A DNA stretch of 49,565 nt from contig JAEUHB010000223.1 of NCBI GenBank assembly GCA_016794665.1, positions 1 to 49,565 on the forward strand, written 5' to 3'. This document shows positions 17,939 to 27,374 of this stretch, piece by piece (position 1 is the first letter of the stretch; every line of letters begins with the position of its first letter). The position numbers and the translations under genes were made by a program. Under the pieces are notes generated by a model. It saw nothing but the letters and a program-made list of their open reading frames with translations, ran no database searches and had not been told where the DNA came from. This stretch comes from Opitutaceae bacterium. GTDB lineage: Bacteria; Verrucomicrobiota; Verrucomicrobiia; Opitutales; Opitutaceae.

Positions 17939-20900
17939 TTATTTTGAGATGGGCTGGGAGATGCGGAGGAAGGCGAAGAAATCGCGGAGTTCGCGATCGG
18001 TGAGGCCGTCGAGGAGGCCTTCGGGCATGAGGCTACGGCCGACGGGCCGGAGTTCCTTCACGTCGGACTGCCGCAGTGCGATGTCCTCGCCATCCAGGCC
18101 GCGGAGCACGACGACCTGCGCATCGCGCTCGACGAGGAAACCGCTGAGACTCCGGCTGTCCTTTGTCTCCAGGAGCACATACTCGAAGCCCTCGCGGATC
18201 TCGGCGTTGGGATTGATGATGCTGAGAAGCATGGTGCCGAGGTTGTCGCGCTGGTAGTGGGTGAGGTCGGGGCCGACCTTGCCGCCCTTGAAAAACAGCT
18301 TGTGGCAGGCCGCGCAGCGGGCGGTGAAATGCGTCTCGCCCGCATAAGGATTGCCGGGTCCGCGCTTGAGCACGGCCTCGATCTGCGCGATGCGATTGTT
18401 CCAGTTGGCCGCGGGCGCGGCCACGGGGGCGGGAAAGACCTTGCTGGTTAATTCCGCCACCCGCTCGTCGCGATGCGCGCGGATCCGGGCGACCACATCG
18501 GCGGGGATCTCTGATGCCGGCGGCTGGCCCGCCGCGATGGCCCGCAGGAGCGCGAGGCTCCACTCCGCACGGCTGGACATCAGCGCGAGCGTGGAAGCGC
18601 GGACCTGGCCGCTCGTGCGTGGGAGGAAACTGGCGGCCCACGTGCCCGTGTCGGGGGCGTCGTAGGTCATCAGCGCCACGAGGCACGCGCTGCGCAGCGG
18701 AGCGGCCTGGCCGCTGGCGGCAATGGTGCGGAGGGCGGGCGCAGCCTCGGCAATCTTCACCTCGCCGAACACCCGCGCGTAGAAGATGCGCTCCGCCGCC
18801 GGGGCCTTGGCGTCCTGCAGGATTTTCAACGCTTGGTCGATGGCGGCGCGTTCGCCCTGGCGGACGCGCAGGACGAGCGGGGTCTGGCCCGTGTCGGCGA
18901 GGGCCTGCATGAGCTCGTCGGGCAGGCCCACGGTCTCGCGGCCGCGGTAGGCTTCCTCGAAGCCTTTCACCAAGGCGGCGGCGTGGGCCGGCGAAGGCGC
19001 GGAGCGGAGAAGGCGCGCGCAGGCCACCAGGTCCTCGCGCCTCCCCTCCATCGCCAGTCGTTTCATGATGCGCGGCGCGAGGTGATCCTGCACGAGCGGG
19101 CGTTGCCAAAACTCCGGCCGCGCGAAGAGCCCGAGCACGGCGGCGCGGTCGAGCGCCACGTGGGCCTCGAGCACCCACCACGTGAGCAGCGGGATGTAGG
19201 CGTCGGCCGCGTCGGCGTCGCTTTTCGCTGCCGTTCGATCCGGCATCGCGGCGACGGGCGCGCAGAGCGCGGTGACAAGCGCGAGGGCCTGCCCGGTGGG
19301 CAGCCGCCGGGCCGAGGAGGCCACCTGGGCGCGCACCTCGGGGTCGACCTCACGGCGGGCCAGCTCCTCGAGCGCCGCAAAAACCGTGGCCGGCACATCG
19401 CGGGCGGCCGAGGCCCGCACGCCGGGGGCCCCGAGGCCCCGGTTCACTCCGTAGCGGTCGCCGATGAGGCGGACCGCCCACGTGCGAACCGAGGCGAACT
19501 CGTGGCGCAGGGCGGTGAGCGTCGTGGCGTCGTCGAGGGCGCCCATCTGGTGCAAGGCCCAAACGCCGGCGAGCGCGCCGAGCCCGCGGTCGCGCGCCAG
19601 GAGCTCGCGGATTTGCGGGGCGACGGCCGTCGCGCGGCGCTCGCCGAGCAGCCGGGCGGCGGTGAGGCGGTGCCACTTGTTCAGATGCGCAAGCAACGGG
19701 ACGAGCTGCGCGGACGATTTCGCGAACAGGTTGTTGTCGCGCTCGAGGGGCAGTCCGCGGCCGCGCACGCGGTAGAGCCGGCCCGTCGTCGGATCGATTT
19801 GGTTTTGGTAGTGCTGGCCGTGCGCGATGTAGAACTCATACATGTCCGAGACGAACAGCGAGCCGTCGGGCGCGTTGGCGGCGTAGATCGGGCGGAAGGC
19901 GACGTCACTGCTCGTGACGACGGCCGAAAGATCCGTGGTCTCAAACGTCGCGCCGGCGGGGCGGCGCTCCACATCGATGATCTCGTTGTGCAGCGGATCG
20001 AGGGCGAAGAGGTGGCCGCGGTAGCGCGCGGGCATCGCGGTGCCGTCGACGAACGCGCCGTAGTGGGAGAAGCGCTTCACCGGCGTCCGGGTCGCCATTT
20101 TCGGCAGCTCGCCAAAGGCGTAGCGGTTGCGGCCGGGCCCGAACTTGTTCGGCGTGACGCCCTGCATGAGGTAGTAGCCGCCCTGCACGTAGTGGAAGCC
20201 GCGCGACGCGCCGCTGTTGAGGCCGGAATAGAGGCGGCCCTCCGCGTCGACCTCGAGGCCGAAGGGATTGCCCGAGCCCTCGGAGAACAGCTCGTATTCC
20301 CGCGTCTCCGGGTGGTAGCGCCAGATCATGCAGCCTTCGAAGTAGACGCCGGGAGCGCCCGCCGGATCGATGCCGGGGCGGGTCACGCGCGACGAGGTCG
20401 TGCTGCCGTTGCCGCCGTAAAGCCAGCCGTCGGCGCCCCAGACGAGGCCGTTGGAGACGGAGTGCGTGTCCTCGATGCCGAAGCCCTGGAGGTGCACGAC
20501 CGGAGGGCCGTCGGGCACGTCGTCGAAGTCCCCGTCGGGGTAGAACATCAGGTAGGGCGGGTTCATCACCCACACGCCGCCGCGCCCGCGCACGGCGGCA
20601 TTGGCCATGTTGAGGCCGTCCTGGAAAACCGAATGCTTGTCGAATTGGCCGTCGCCGTCGGTGTCCTCGTGGATTGAGATCACGTCGGCGCCGCGATCGT
20701 GGTTCGGCGGCGGCGGGGGCACGCGGTCGTATTTGGAGCGGTAGTAGGCGTCGCGGCTGAGCATCGTGAGGCCCGCGGGGTAGGGATACTGGCGGTATTG
20801 CGTCACCCAGGTGCGGCCGCGCTCGTCGAAGCTCACGTGCGTGCCCTGCGCGATGAGGGGCTCGTGGAGGATGAGCTCGACCTGGAGATCGTCGGCGGAC

Positions 20901-21532
20901 TTGATTTTCCCCGCGGCCTCGGCGGGAGGCAGGCTCGGGCCCTTGACGAGCTGGCGCGCCCGGCCGAGCACGCGGCTCGACTGGCGGAAATCGGCGAACG
21001 AAGACGATTCGGGCTTGGCGGCGAGGGCTCCGCCGGGTGTGTAGCCGTCGCCGGCGAGGAATTCCCAGCGACCCTCGAGCAGCGCCTCAAGATTGTAGGT
21101 CATGATTACCGGGGCTTCGCCGAGGAAACCTCCAGGGCTGGCGCCATTGTAGATGCGAATCGCGATTTCATTCCACTGATCCTTCTTCAAAGTGCCGACG
21201 GGGACCTTGTGCATGTGCAGGTCAGCGCGGCCGCTCTCGAACTGCGGGGGAAACTTGCCGCCGGTCCCGACCGGAGTGCCGTTGACGAAGACCTCGTGGG
21301 CTTCGGCCACCTCGCTGAGGATCACCGTGACGGACTCCTCAAAGAGGTTTCGCTCATGCGCGTTGAAAAACAGGGGGGCAGGCTTCACCCAAGTGCGATA
21401 CCACGCGACGCCGGTGTGGCTGCGCGGCCAGGCCCCAGGCACGTTGGCGGGCTTCCAATCGGCGGCGAAGGCTTGGCCGGCGATAACCGCGAGAATGATG
21501 GGAAGAAGTAAACGCATGGGACGGAAATTCAT
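17939..21532 (-). CDS. PVC-type multi-domain c-haem protein: jelly-roll + membrane-bound-dehydrogenase propeller + HEAT + CxxCH
   Basis: 1197 residues, exported (signal near residues 1-24). Residues about 25-155 form a galactose-binding-like jelly roll (GAWPRSHTGVAWYRTWV, VFVNGTPVGTGGKFP). About 215-625 is the propeller known as the putative membrane-bound dehydrogenase domain, with a calcium-loop-like DTDGDGQFD at 290-298. HEAT-type helical repeats fill about 640-1000. The C-terminal Pirellula/Verrucomicrobium-type haem domain has CAACH at 1073-1077 (bases 18302-18316) and a possible axial methionine in LMPEGL (M1169). It probably oxidises a sugar or passes electrons in the periplasm. The start is uncertain: ATG 21532 makes an ATGA overlap with the sulfatase stop and is preferred; ATG 21517 would give a shorter n-region. 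Confidence 0.88.
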   Translation of the reverse strand: MNFRPMRLLLPIILAVIAGQAFAADWKPANVPGAWPRSHTGVAWYRTWVKPAPLFFNAHERNLFEESVTVILSEVAEAHEVFVNGTPVGTGGKFPPQFESGRADLHMHKVPVGTLKKDQWNEIAIRIYNGASPGGFLGEAPVIMTYNLEALLEGRWEFLAGDGYTPGGALAAKPESSSFADFRQSSRVLGRARQLVKGPSLPPAEAAGKIKSADDLQVELILHEPLIAQGTHVSFDERGRTWVTQYRQYPYPAGLTMLSRDAYYRSKYDRVPPPPPNHDRGADVISIHEDTDGDGQFDKHSVFQDGLNMANAAVRGRGGVWVMNPPYLMFYPDGDFDDVPDGPPVVHLQGFGIEDTHSVSNGLVWGADGWLYGGNGSTTSSRVTRPGIDPAGAPGVYFEGCMIWRYHPETREYELFSEGSGNPFGLEVDAEGRLYSGLNSGASRGFHYVQGGYYLMQGVTPNKFGPGRNRYAFGELPKMATRTPVKRFSHYGAFVDGTAMPARYRGHLFALDPLHNEIIDVERRPAGATFETTDLSAVVTSSDVAFRPIYAANAPDGSLFVSDMYEFYIAHGQHYQNQIDPTTGRLYRVRGRGLPLERDNNLFAKSSAQLVPLLAHLNKWHRLTAARLLGERRATAVAPQIRELLARDRGLGALAGVWALHQMGALDDATTLTALRHEFASVRTWAVRLIGDRYGVNRGLGAPGVRASAARDVPATVFAALEELARREVDPEVRAQVASSARRLPTGQALALVTALCAPVAAMPDRTAAKSDADAADAYIPLLTWWVLEAHVALDRAAVLGLFARPEFWQRPLVQDHLAPRIMKRLAMEGRREDLVACARLLRSAPSPAHAAALVKGFEEAYRGRETVGLPDELMQALADTGQTPLVLRVRQGERAAIDQALKILQDAKAPAAERIFYARVFGEVKIAEAAPALRTIAASGQAAPLRSACLVALMTYDAPDTGTWAASFLPRTSGQVRASTLALMSSRAEWSLALLRAIAAGQPPASEIPADVVARIRAHRDERVAELTSKVFPAPVAAPAANWNNRIAQIEAVLKRGPGNPYAGETHFTARCAACHKLFFKGGKVGPDLTHYQRDNLGTMLLSIINPNAEIREGFEYVLLETKDSRSLSGFLVERDAQVVVLRGLDGEDIALRQSDVKELRPVGRSLMPEGLLDGLTDRELRDFFAFLRISQPISK

Positions 21533-22989
21533 TTGGCGAGGGGCTGGGGTTGGTAGGTGGGCCACACGATGGTCTTGGCTTCGTAGCCGGGGTCTTCCCA
21601 CGACGGCCAAAGCGGGGCCTCGGCGCGGACACTCGCGTGGAACTGCTCCAGTTTTTCACGCAGCTCGGCGAGCCGGGCGGGCTCGCTCGCCGCGAGATTG
21701 GTTTTCTCCGCCGGATCGCGCTTCAGGTCGTAAAGTTCGAAACCGGTGAGCGGGGCGGTCCTGAGGGCCAGGATGTGCGACTGGTTGTGATCGCCGGCCC
21801 GCGGGCGCGGGGCGTCGTGGCGCGCGAGGAGTTTCCACGCCCGGTCGCGCAGCGCCACCTGCGGGCTCGATCCCGGGGACCAGTGGTATTGCCAGTAAAG
21901 GGGCTGCGACCGGTTGATCTCACCGCCGCCAAAGAGCGCCGCGAGGCTCGTGCCGTCGAGCGGGCGGCCGGCGGGCGGCGCGACGCGGGCCAGCTCGCAG
22001 AACGTCGGCAGAAAATCGACACCGCTCACGGGGGTGTCGCTGACCGAGCCGGCGCGAACACCGCGTGGCCATCGCACGATCCCGGGCACGCGGATGCCGC
22101 CTTCGTAGAGGTGGCCCTTGTATTCGCGAAAGCCACCCGATGAACCGGCGTTGTGGTAGCGCGTGCGGGCGGGGCCGTTGTCGGAGGTGAAGACCACGAC
22201 GGTGTCGGCGGCGAGCCCTTGCGAGTCGAGCGCAGCGAGGATGCGGCCGACCGCGGCGTCCATCTGCGTGACGTTGCCGTAGTAGGCGACGCGGCTCGGA
22301 TCGTCGGGGTGCCGGGCGCGGTAGCGCTCGGCGAATGCCGGGTCGGTCATGATGGGCTCGTGGGGTTCGTGGAGCGCCACGTAGAGGAAAAACGGCTTGG
22401 CACGATCACGGCCCGACTCGAGCCAACGCACGGCCTCCGCGGCCACGATCGCGCCGGAGTAGCCACGTTGCGGGCCGAGGGGGATGCCGTTGCGGACGAA
22501 GTTGAACGGGTTGAGGTGATTCGGCAGCGCGTTGTTCTGCACGGCAAACCAGTGGTCGAAGCCATGGTCGCCGGGTTGCGGCTGGCCGGGCAGGTTGAAG
22601 AACCCGTTGAGGTGCCACTTGCCGGCCTGCGCCGTGGCGTAGCCGGCGCCTTTGAGAAGCGCCGCAATCGTGACCTCGCTCGCACGGAGGTGCGCCGGGC
22701 TGAGGAACGGGATGGCATTGTAGATCCCCGCGCGGTAGGGGGTGCGGCCGGTGAGCAGCCCGGCGCGCGCGGGCGAGCAGACGGCGGCGGCGGCGTAGCA
22801 CGCGGTGAGTTTCAGCCCCTCGGCCGCGAGGCGATCGAGGTGCGGCGTCTGAATCTCGGGATGGCCGAAGCACGCGAGGTCGCCGTAGCCGAGGTCGTCG
22901 GCGAGGAGGACGAGAAAGTTCGGCCTCGGCTCGGCGGCGTGGAGCGCGAGCGGCAGGAGGAGTGCGGCGGAGAGGTGGCGGAGGATCAT
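21529..22989 (-). CDS. Sulfatase (formylglycine type, S1 family)
   Basis: Exported sulfatase of 486 residues. The signal peptide (MILRHLSAALLLPLALHA) is followed by RPNFLVLLADDLGYGD with metal-binding D31/D32, and by the nucleophile motif C71-S-P-A-R75, whose cysteine is converted to formylglycine. QAGKWHL and TSDNGP complete the family signatures. It should hydrolyse a sulfate ester on a sugar in the periplasm or outside the cell. Arylsulfatase A/GalN-6-sulfatase-like features suggest a carbohydrate substrate, but the subfamily is not settled. Both ends overlap neighbours by four bases (22986-22989 and 21529-21532), locking it between two c-haem proteins. No formylglycine-generating enzyme is in the window. 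Confidence 0.93.
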   Translation of the reverse strand: MILRHLSAALLLPLALHAAEPRPNFLVLLADDLGYGDLACFGHPEIQTPHLDRLAAEGLKLTACYAAAAVCSPARAGLLTGRTPYRAGIYNAIPFLSPAHLRASEVTIAALLKGAGYATAQAGKWHLNGFFNLPGQPQPGDHGFDHWFAVQNNALPNHLNPFNFVRNGIPLGPQRGYSGAIVAAEAVRWLESGRDRAKPFFLYVALHEPHEPIMTDPAFAERYRARHPDDPSRVAYYGNVTQMDAAVGRILAALDSQGLAADTVVVFTSDNGPARTRYHNAGSSGGFREYKGHLYEGGIRVPGIVRWPRGVRAGSVSDTPVSGVDFLPTFCELARVAPPAGRPLDGTSLAALFGGGEINRSQPLYWQYHWSPGSSPQVALRDRAWKLLARHDAPRPRAGDHNQSHILALRTAPLTGFELYDLKRDPAEKTNLAASEPARLAELREKLEQFHASVRAEAPLWPSWEDPGYEAKTIVWPTYQPQPLAK

Positions 22990-25922
22990 TTCGCGTCGGG
23001 GTCGCTGCGAAGATAGGCGATGAGATCGGCCATGCGCGCCTCGTCGACCGCGGCCTCGAGGCCCTGCGGCATGAGGGAGAGGCCGAGCGGGGCCGAGGCG
23101 GTGATGGCGCGCCGCGGGAGCGTCTCGGTGCCGCTGGCATTGCGGATCACAACGGCGGCGTCCGACTCGGAGACGACCATGCCCACCACGTTGCGGCCGC
23201 CGTCGGCGGTCAGCGATACGGCCTCCCAGCGCGGCTCGATGGCGTTGTTGGGGTCGAGGATGTCGGAAAGGAGCATGTCGGGGGTCTTGATACGCACGTC
23301 CGTGATGTCGGGGCCGACGTCGGCACCCTCGCCGCGAAAGCGGTGGCAGACCGCACAGGTCTGGGTGAACACCGCGCGCCCGCGCTCCGCTGCGCCGGCG
23401 AGGCCGGGCAGGGCGGCGGCGTAGCGGCGCACGAGCTTCTTGCGGTCGTCCTCGGCGGTGCCAAAGACGTCACGCCCGAGCGCGCGGACTTCCTCGCTCG
23501 CGGAATTCATGATGAGCCAGCGGCCCATTGCATCGACGAGCGACGGGTTGAGCCGGCCGGCCTTGATGTTTTTCAGCAGCTCGGCGGGGTTCTGCTGGAG
23601 GTATTGAATCGCGGCGGCCCGCGCGGTCGCGCCCATCTCGGCCAGGTGGCGGTAGAACGCCGCGGAAACTTCGCCGCGGGGCAGGTGACGGAACGCGTCG
23701 ATCGCGGCGCGCTGCACCTCTGGTGGCTCGCTGCGGTGCGTGAGCGGGCCGGCGAACGCGAGCGCCGCCGGTCGGGGCATGTGCTCAAGAAACGGAATGG
23801 CGGCCAGGCGTTCCGCGACCGGCCGCTCCCGGTCGCCGAGCACGGTCTCGGCCGCGGCCGCGATGCGCCTCACGCCCTCAAGCGAGCCGGCAAGCTCGGC
23901 GGGTGGAGTGGCGAGCAGATCGGGGATGGACTTCGGCAGGCGTGCGACGGGCTGGCGGCGGAGGCCGTCGGCGAGCCCGCGCAGCACGGCAAGCCGCCAC
24001 CAGTCACCTTTGGCGGCGGGGTTCGCGAGCGCGGCGAAAGCGGGCTTCAATTCCGCCGCCTCGCCTCCTGTGGCGAGCACCGCGGCCAGCGCCGCGGCGA
24101 TCTCGATGGAGCCAGGCGCGGCGTGGGCGGTGAATGAAGGGTCGCTTAACAGCGAGGCGAGCACGGCTCCGCGCGCGGTGGCTGGTGAACTCAGGATCGC
24201 GGTGCGCATCCACGGATCGGCGGCATCGCGGGCGGCCGCGCGGGCGAGCAGGCGCTCGGTTTCGGCGCCCGTCAGCCCGCCGGCGACGAGGAGCGCGGCG
24301 AATCGGACGCGGGGGTGTTCGCTGTCGGCGAGTTCGACGACGCGGCGGCGGATGGCGGCACTTTCGCCGACGAAGCGCGGTGCAAACCAGAGCGCGAATT
24401 CGACCACGCGCGGCTCCGCGTCGGCCAGCGCGGCCTCGAGGTGCGCGGCCTTGATGCGGTTGAGGCCCTCGAGCACGCCGAGCGCGTGCAACCGCGCGGG
24501 CGCGAAGCGGCTTTTGCCGAGCAGCGCCTCCAAGGCGGGCACGACGGAGGCGTCGCGGGCCTCGACGAGCAGGCGCTGCGCGGTGTCGCGGTGCCAGCCG
24601 TTGCGGTGCTCAAGCAGCGCGACGCGGCCCGCGGCATCGGTGGGCACGGGCGCAGAGCGGCGGGCGCGGGGCGTGGCCTCCGGGACGATCCGGTAGATGC
24701 GGCCGTGGCCGGAGCCGGCGGCCATGTCGTTGGCGGCGACAAAGTCGTCGGGGAAGAAGCGTGAGCCGTCAAGGAACCGGCGATACATGTCCACGACGTA
24801 GAGGGCGCCGTCGGGGCCGTTGTGGATGTTGACGGGCCGGAACCACTCGTCGGTGCTCGCGAGGAACTCGCGCGTCGGGTGCACCCGGCGGGCCTTGAAG
24901 CTCGCCCCGGCCGGATCGAGTTTCCAGCGGGTGACGAGCGAACCGGTTGGCTCACACACGAAAAGGTCGCCGGCGAAATCCGGGCCGAGGAGGTCGCCCC
25001 GGTAGATGCCGGCGCCGCAGGCGGCCGTGAACGTGCCGGCATGGGCGCTCGCGGTGGTGCGGAATGTCTTCAGCGGGTAGACTTTTCCATCGCCGCCTGA
25101 GGGCACCACGTCGTCGTCTGACTTGGCGAGCAGAGCGGCGGGGTTGCGATCGAGGAAGTCGCGCGCGAGGACGGCGAAGAGCCCCGGGTTACGGTTCTGG
25201 CTGAAGAAGCGCCGGCCCCAGTCGTCGATGGCCTGGCCGAACTGGCCCGCACCGGAGGCGGGACCAAACTGCGCGGTGCCGGGGTGCCACCGGAAATTGC
25301 TCGTGATCGTGAATCGGCGATCGGGAGCGCCGGCGGGGGTGAGCTCTTGCTTGAAAAGGCCGAGGTTGAGGTAGACCCAGTTGTCGGGCGCGCGGCGCGG
25401 CGCGGACATCTGGCGATCGGTGTGGAGCGCGGGCGCGACGGTGAAGAGGGTCTCGGTGCGATCGGCGCGGCCATCGTCATCGTCGTCGTGCATGAGGAGG
25501 ATGGCCGTGTTGCTCGTGACGAGCAGCCCGCCGCGCACGCAGAGGACGCCCTGTGCATAGTCGACATCGTCCGCGAAGAGAGCCACGTGATCCATGCGGC
25601 CGTCGCCATCGGTGTCCTCGAGGCGCTTGATGCGCGACCGCGGACGGATCTTGGGATCGCGGTTGTAGCCGTTGTTCTCGACGACGAACATCCGGCCGCG
25701 CTCGTCGAACGCGATGTCGACCGGATCCGTGATCATCGGCTCGCTGGCGACGAGCTCGATGCGGAGGCCGGGCTCGACGCGGAAGGCCTTCAACGCGGCC
25801 TCGGGCGCGAGCGGGTGGGCTTGAATTTCGGGTTCACCGGAAAAGCGGGCGGCGTGGGCGGCCGTGGCGAGCGCGAGGAACGCGCAAGCCGCCCAGCGGC
25901 TACGGTGCGGGGAAGGATTCAT
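22986..25922 (-). CDS. PVC-type c-haem protein: propeller + HEAT repeats + CxxCH
   Basis: 978 residues with an N-terminal signal (MNPSPHRSRWAACAFLALATAAHA). A propeller of the putative membrane-bound dehydrogenase type follows, with DTDGDGRMD and DDDDDGRAD acidic loops, then alanine-rich HEAT repeats, then the haem domain with CAVCH at 856-860 (bases 23343-23357) and LMPQGL supplying a candidate axial methionine (M951). Unlike the larger relative at 17939 it has no jelly-roll module in front. It is probably a periplasmic dehydrogenase or electron-transfer protein of the type abundant in Planctomycetota and Verrucomicrobiota; its substrate has not been established for the family. It overlaps the sulfatase on each side by four bases, so the three are made from one coupled message. 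Confidence 0.88.
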   Translation of the reverse strand: MNPSPHRSRWAACAFLALATAAHAARFSGEPEIQAHPLAPEAALKAFRVEPGLRIELVASEPMITDPVDIAFDERGRMFVVENNGYNRDPKIRPRSRIKRLEDTDGDGRMDHVALFADDVDYAQGVLCVRGGLLVTSNTAILLMHDDDDDGRADRTETLFTVAPALHTDRQMSAPRRAPDNWVYLNLGLFKQELTPAGAPDRRFTITSNFRWHPGTAQFGPASGAGQFGQAIDDWGRRFFSQNRNPGLFAVLARDFLDRNPAALLAKSDDDVVPSGGDGKVYPLKTFRTTASAHAGTFTAACGAGIYRGDLLGPDFAGDLFVCEPTGSLVTRWKLDPAGASFKARRVHPTREFLASTDEWFRPVNIHNGPDGALYVVDMYRRFLDGSRFFPDDFVAANDMAAGSGHGRIYRIVPEATPRARRSAPVPTDAAGRVALLEHRNGWHRDTAQRLLVEARDASVVPALEALLGKSRFAPARLHALGVLEGLNRIKAAHLEAALADAEPRVVEFALWFAPRFVGESAAIRRRVVELADSEHPRVRFAALLVAGGLTGAETERLLARAAARDAADPWMRTAILSSPATARGAVLASLLSDPSFTAHAAPGSIEIAAALAAVLATGGEAAELKPAFAALANPAAKGDWWRLAVLRGLADGLRRQPVARLPKSIPDLLATPPAELAGSLEGVRRIAAAAETVLGDRERPVAERLAAIPFLEHMPRPAALAFAGPLTHRSEPPEVQRAAIDAFRHLPRGEVSAAFYRHLAEMGATARAAAIQYLQQNPAELLKNIKAGRLNPSLVDAMGRWLIMNSASEEVRALGRDVFGTAEDDRKKLVRRYAAALPGLAGAAERGRAVFTQTCAVCHRFRGEGADVGPDITDVRIKTPDMLLSDILDPNNAIEPRWEAVSLTADGGRNVVGMVVSESDAAVVIRNASGTETLPRRAITASAPLGLSLMPQGLEAAVDEARMADLIAYLRSDPDAK

Positions 25923-27361
25923 GGTGTCGTCAATCGCGCCGCGTCGCGGCCGCCTTTCCAGCGGTCGAAGCGCGGGTCGGCGTGGGTGGCGAAGAAGGTA
26001 TCGAGCCTTGCGGCGAGTTCGGCGCGCGGCGGCTCGGTGCCGGGCTGGCCGTAGAGGTTGAAGCGCTCGCGTGGATCGGCGCGCATGTCGTAGAGTTCGA
26101 AGGGGCCGGACGGGTGGCGCGCGACGTATTTCCAGGCATCGGTGCGGATGGCGCGGGTGTCTTCCATCTCATAGAAGATCACGTTGTCCCAGGCGGGCGG
26201 CGCGTCGCGGAGCGCGCCGGAAAAATCACGGCCGGGCGAGCGTGGTTTGGCGGGCATGCGGTCGCCGAGGCCGAGTTGGCCCAGCACGCTTGGCAGGAAA
26301 TCGTAGTTGCTCACGAGGAGATCGCTCGTGATGCCAGCCCGGACTCGCCCCGGCTGCCGGAAGATCAGCGGCACCTGCATCATCAGCTCGTGCGCGCCGA
26401 ATGGCCGCGTGTGATCGCCCATGCCCCAAATGCCGTTCTGCCCGCCCATCCAGCCTTGGTCGGCGGAGTAGACGACGAGCGTGTTTTCATCGAGGCCGAG
26501 GCGCTTGAGCGTGGCCATGATTTCGCCGACGCCGTCGTCGACACCGCTGGTCTCGGCGGCGAGGCGCTCCATCGCGGCCTGCTGGTTGTGAAACTGCTTG
26601 TTGTGGTGTTGCCACGGGTGCATCGCGTCGACGGGGAAGCTCTTGAAGCGGTGATCGCGGTAGGCGGCGGCGTGCCGATTGCGCGCGCGATTCATCATCA
26701 GCGGGCCGAGCGAATAGGGGCCGTTGTAGGCGAGGTAGAGGAAGAACGGGCGGTCGCGGTTGGCCTCGATGAACTCGACGCCCTTGCGCGTCCAGAGATC
26801 GGTGGTGTAGCCGGGCTCGTTGCGCACCGCCCCGTTTTCGATCACGGGCACGTCGTAGAATTCCTGCGTGCTGCCCTCGGGCTTGGTGATCCAAAACGAG
26901 AAGCCCTCGCTGGGACGGAGGTTGTCGCCGAGGTGCCACTTGCCGCTGAGGCCGCACATGTAGCCGGCGTCCCGGAGGATTTCACCGAGCGAGGTGAACT
27001 CAGCGAGCGTGTTGAACGCCCGCGGCCCCATCATGATCGCGGGCGCAACCGGCGTCTGGAGGCCGTGCTGCGAGGGGATGAGGCCGGTGAGAAAGGTGGC
27101 GCGCGTGGGCGAGCACACGGGGTTGCTGCTGAGCGCACGGGTGAAGCGCACACCCTCGCCGGCGAGGCGATCGATGTGGGGCGTGCGGATGTCGGGGTTG
27201 CCGTAACAGCCGAGGGTCCACGCTCCTTGGTTGTCGGTGAGGATGAAGACGAGGTTGGGCCTCGCGGGCGTCGCGGCCGGGGCACAGGGGACGGACAGCG
27301 CGAGGAGGCCGGCGAAGCAGGCGCCAAATGCGACGGAGCGGGCGGATGGGAAAAGGGGCAT
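25919..27361 (-). CDS. Sulfatase (formylglycine type, S1 family)
   Basis: Exported sulfatase of 480 residues. A signal peptide is followed by RPNLVFILTDNQGAW with metal ligands D43/N44 and by the active-site motif C83-S-P-T-R87. SGKWHLGD and YSADQGWMGG are further family landmarks. GAWTLGCYGNP and the HGLQ segment after the active site give it a different look from the sulfatase at 21529, so it probably removes a different sulfate. ATG 27361 is the natural start for the signal peptide, 13 bases beyond the ceramidase-like gene. Its stop overlaps the start of the c-haem protein gene as ATGA (25919-25922). The substrate is unknown; a sulfated saccharide is the likeliest type. Confidence 0.93.
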   Translation of the reverse strand: MPLFPSARSVAFGACFAGLLALSVPCAPAATPARPNLVFILTDNQGAWTLGCYGNPDIRTPHIDRLAGEGVRFTRALSSNPVCSPTRATFLTGLIPSQHGLQTPVAPAIMMGPRAFNTLAEFTSLGEILRDAGYMCGLSGKWHLGDNLRPSEGFSFWITKPEGSTQEFYDVPVIENGAVRNEPGYTTDLWTRKGVEFIEANRDRPFFLYLAYNGPYSLGPLMMNRARNRHAAAYRDHRFKSFPVDAMHPWQHHNKQFHNQQAAMERLAAETSGVDDGVGEIMATLKRLGLDENTLVVYSADQGWMGGQNGIWGMGDHTRPFGAHELMMQVPLIFRQPGRVRAGITSDLLVSNYDFLPSVLGQLGLGDRMPAKPRSPGRDFSGALRDAPPAWDNVIFYEMEDTRAIRTDAWKYVARHPSGPFELYDMRADPRERFNLYGQPGTEPPRAELAARLDTFFATHADPRFDRWKGGRDAARLTTP

Positions 27362-27374
27362 GACGCGGGCGATG

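Noticed and set aside
21515..21517. ATG 21517 as the start of the large haem protein.
   Set aside because: It gives an acceptable signal peptide, but the ATG at 21532 overlaps the upstream stop as ATGA, the pattern seen at nine other junctions of the unit; the choice remains uncertain.
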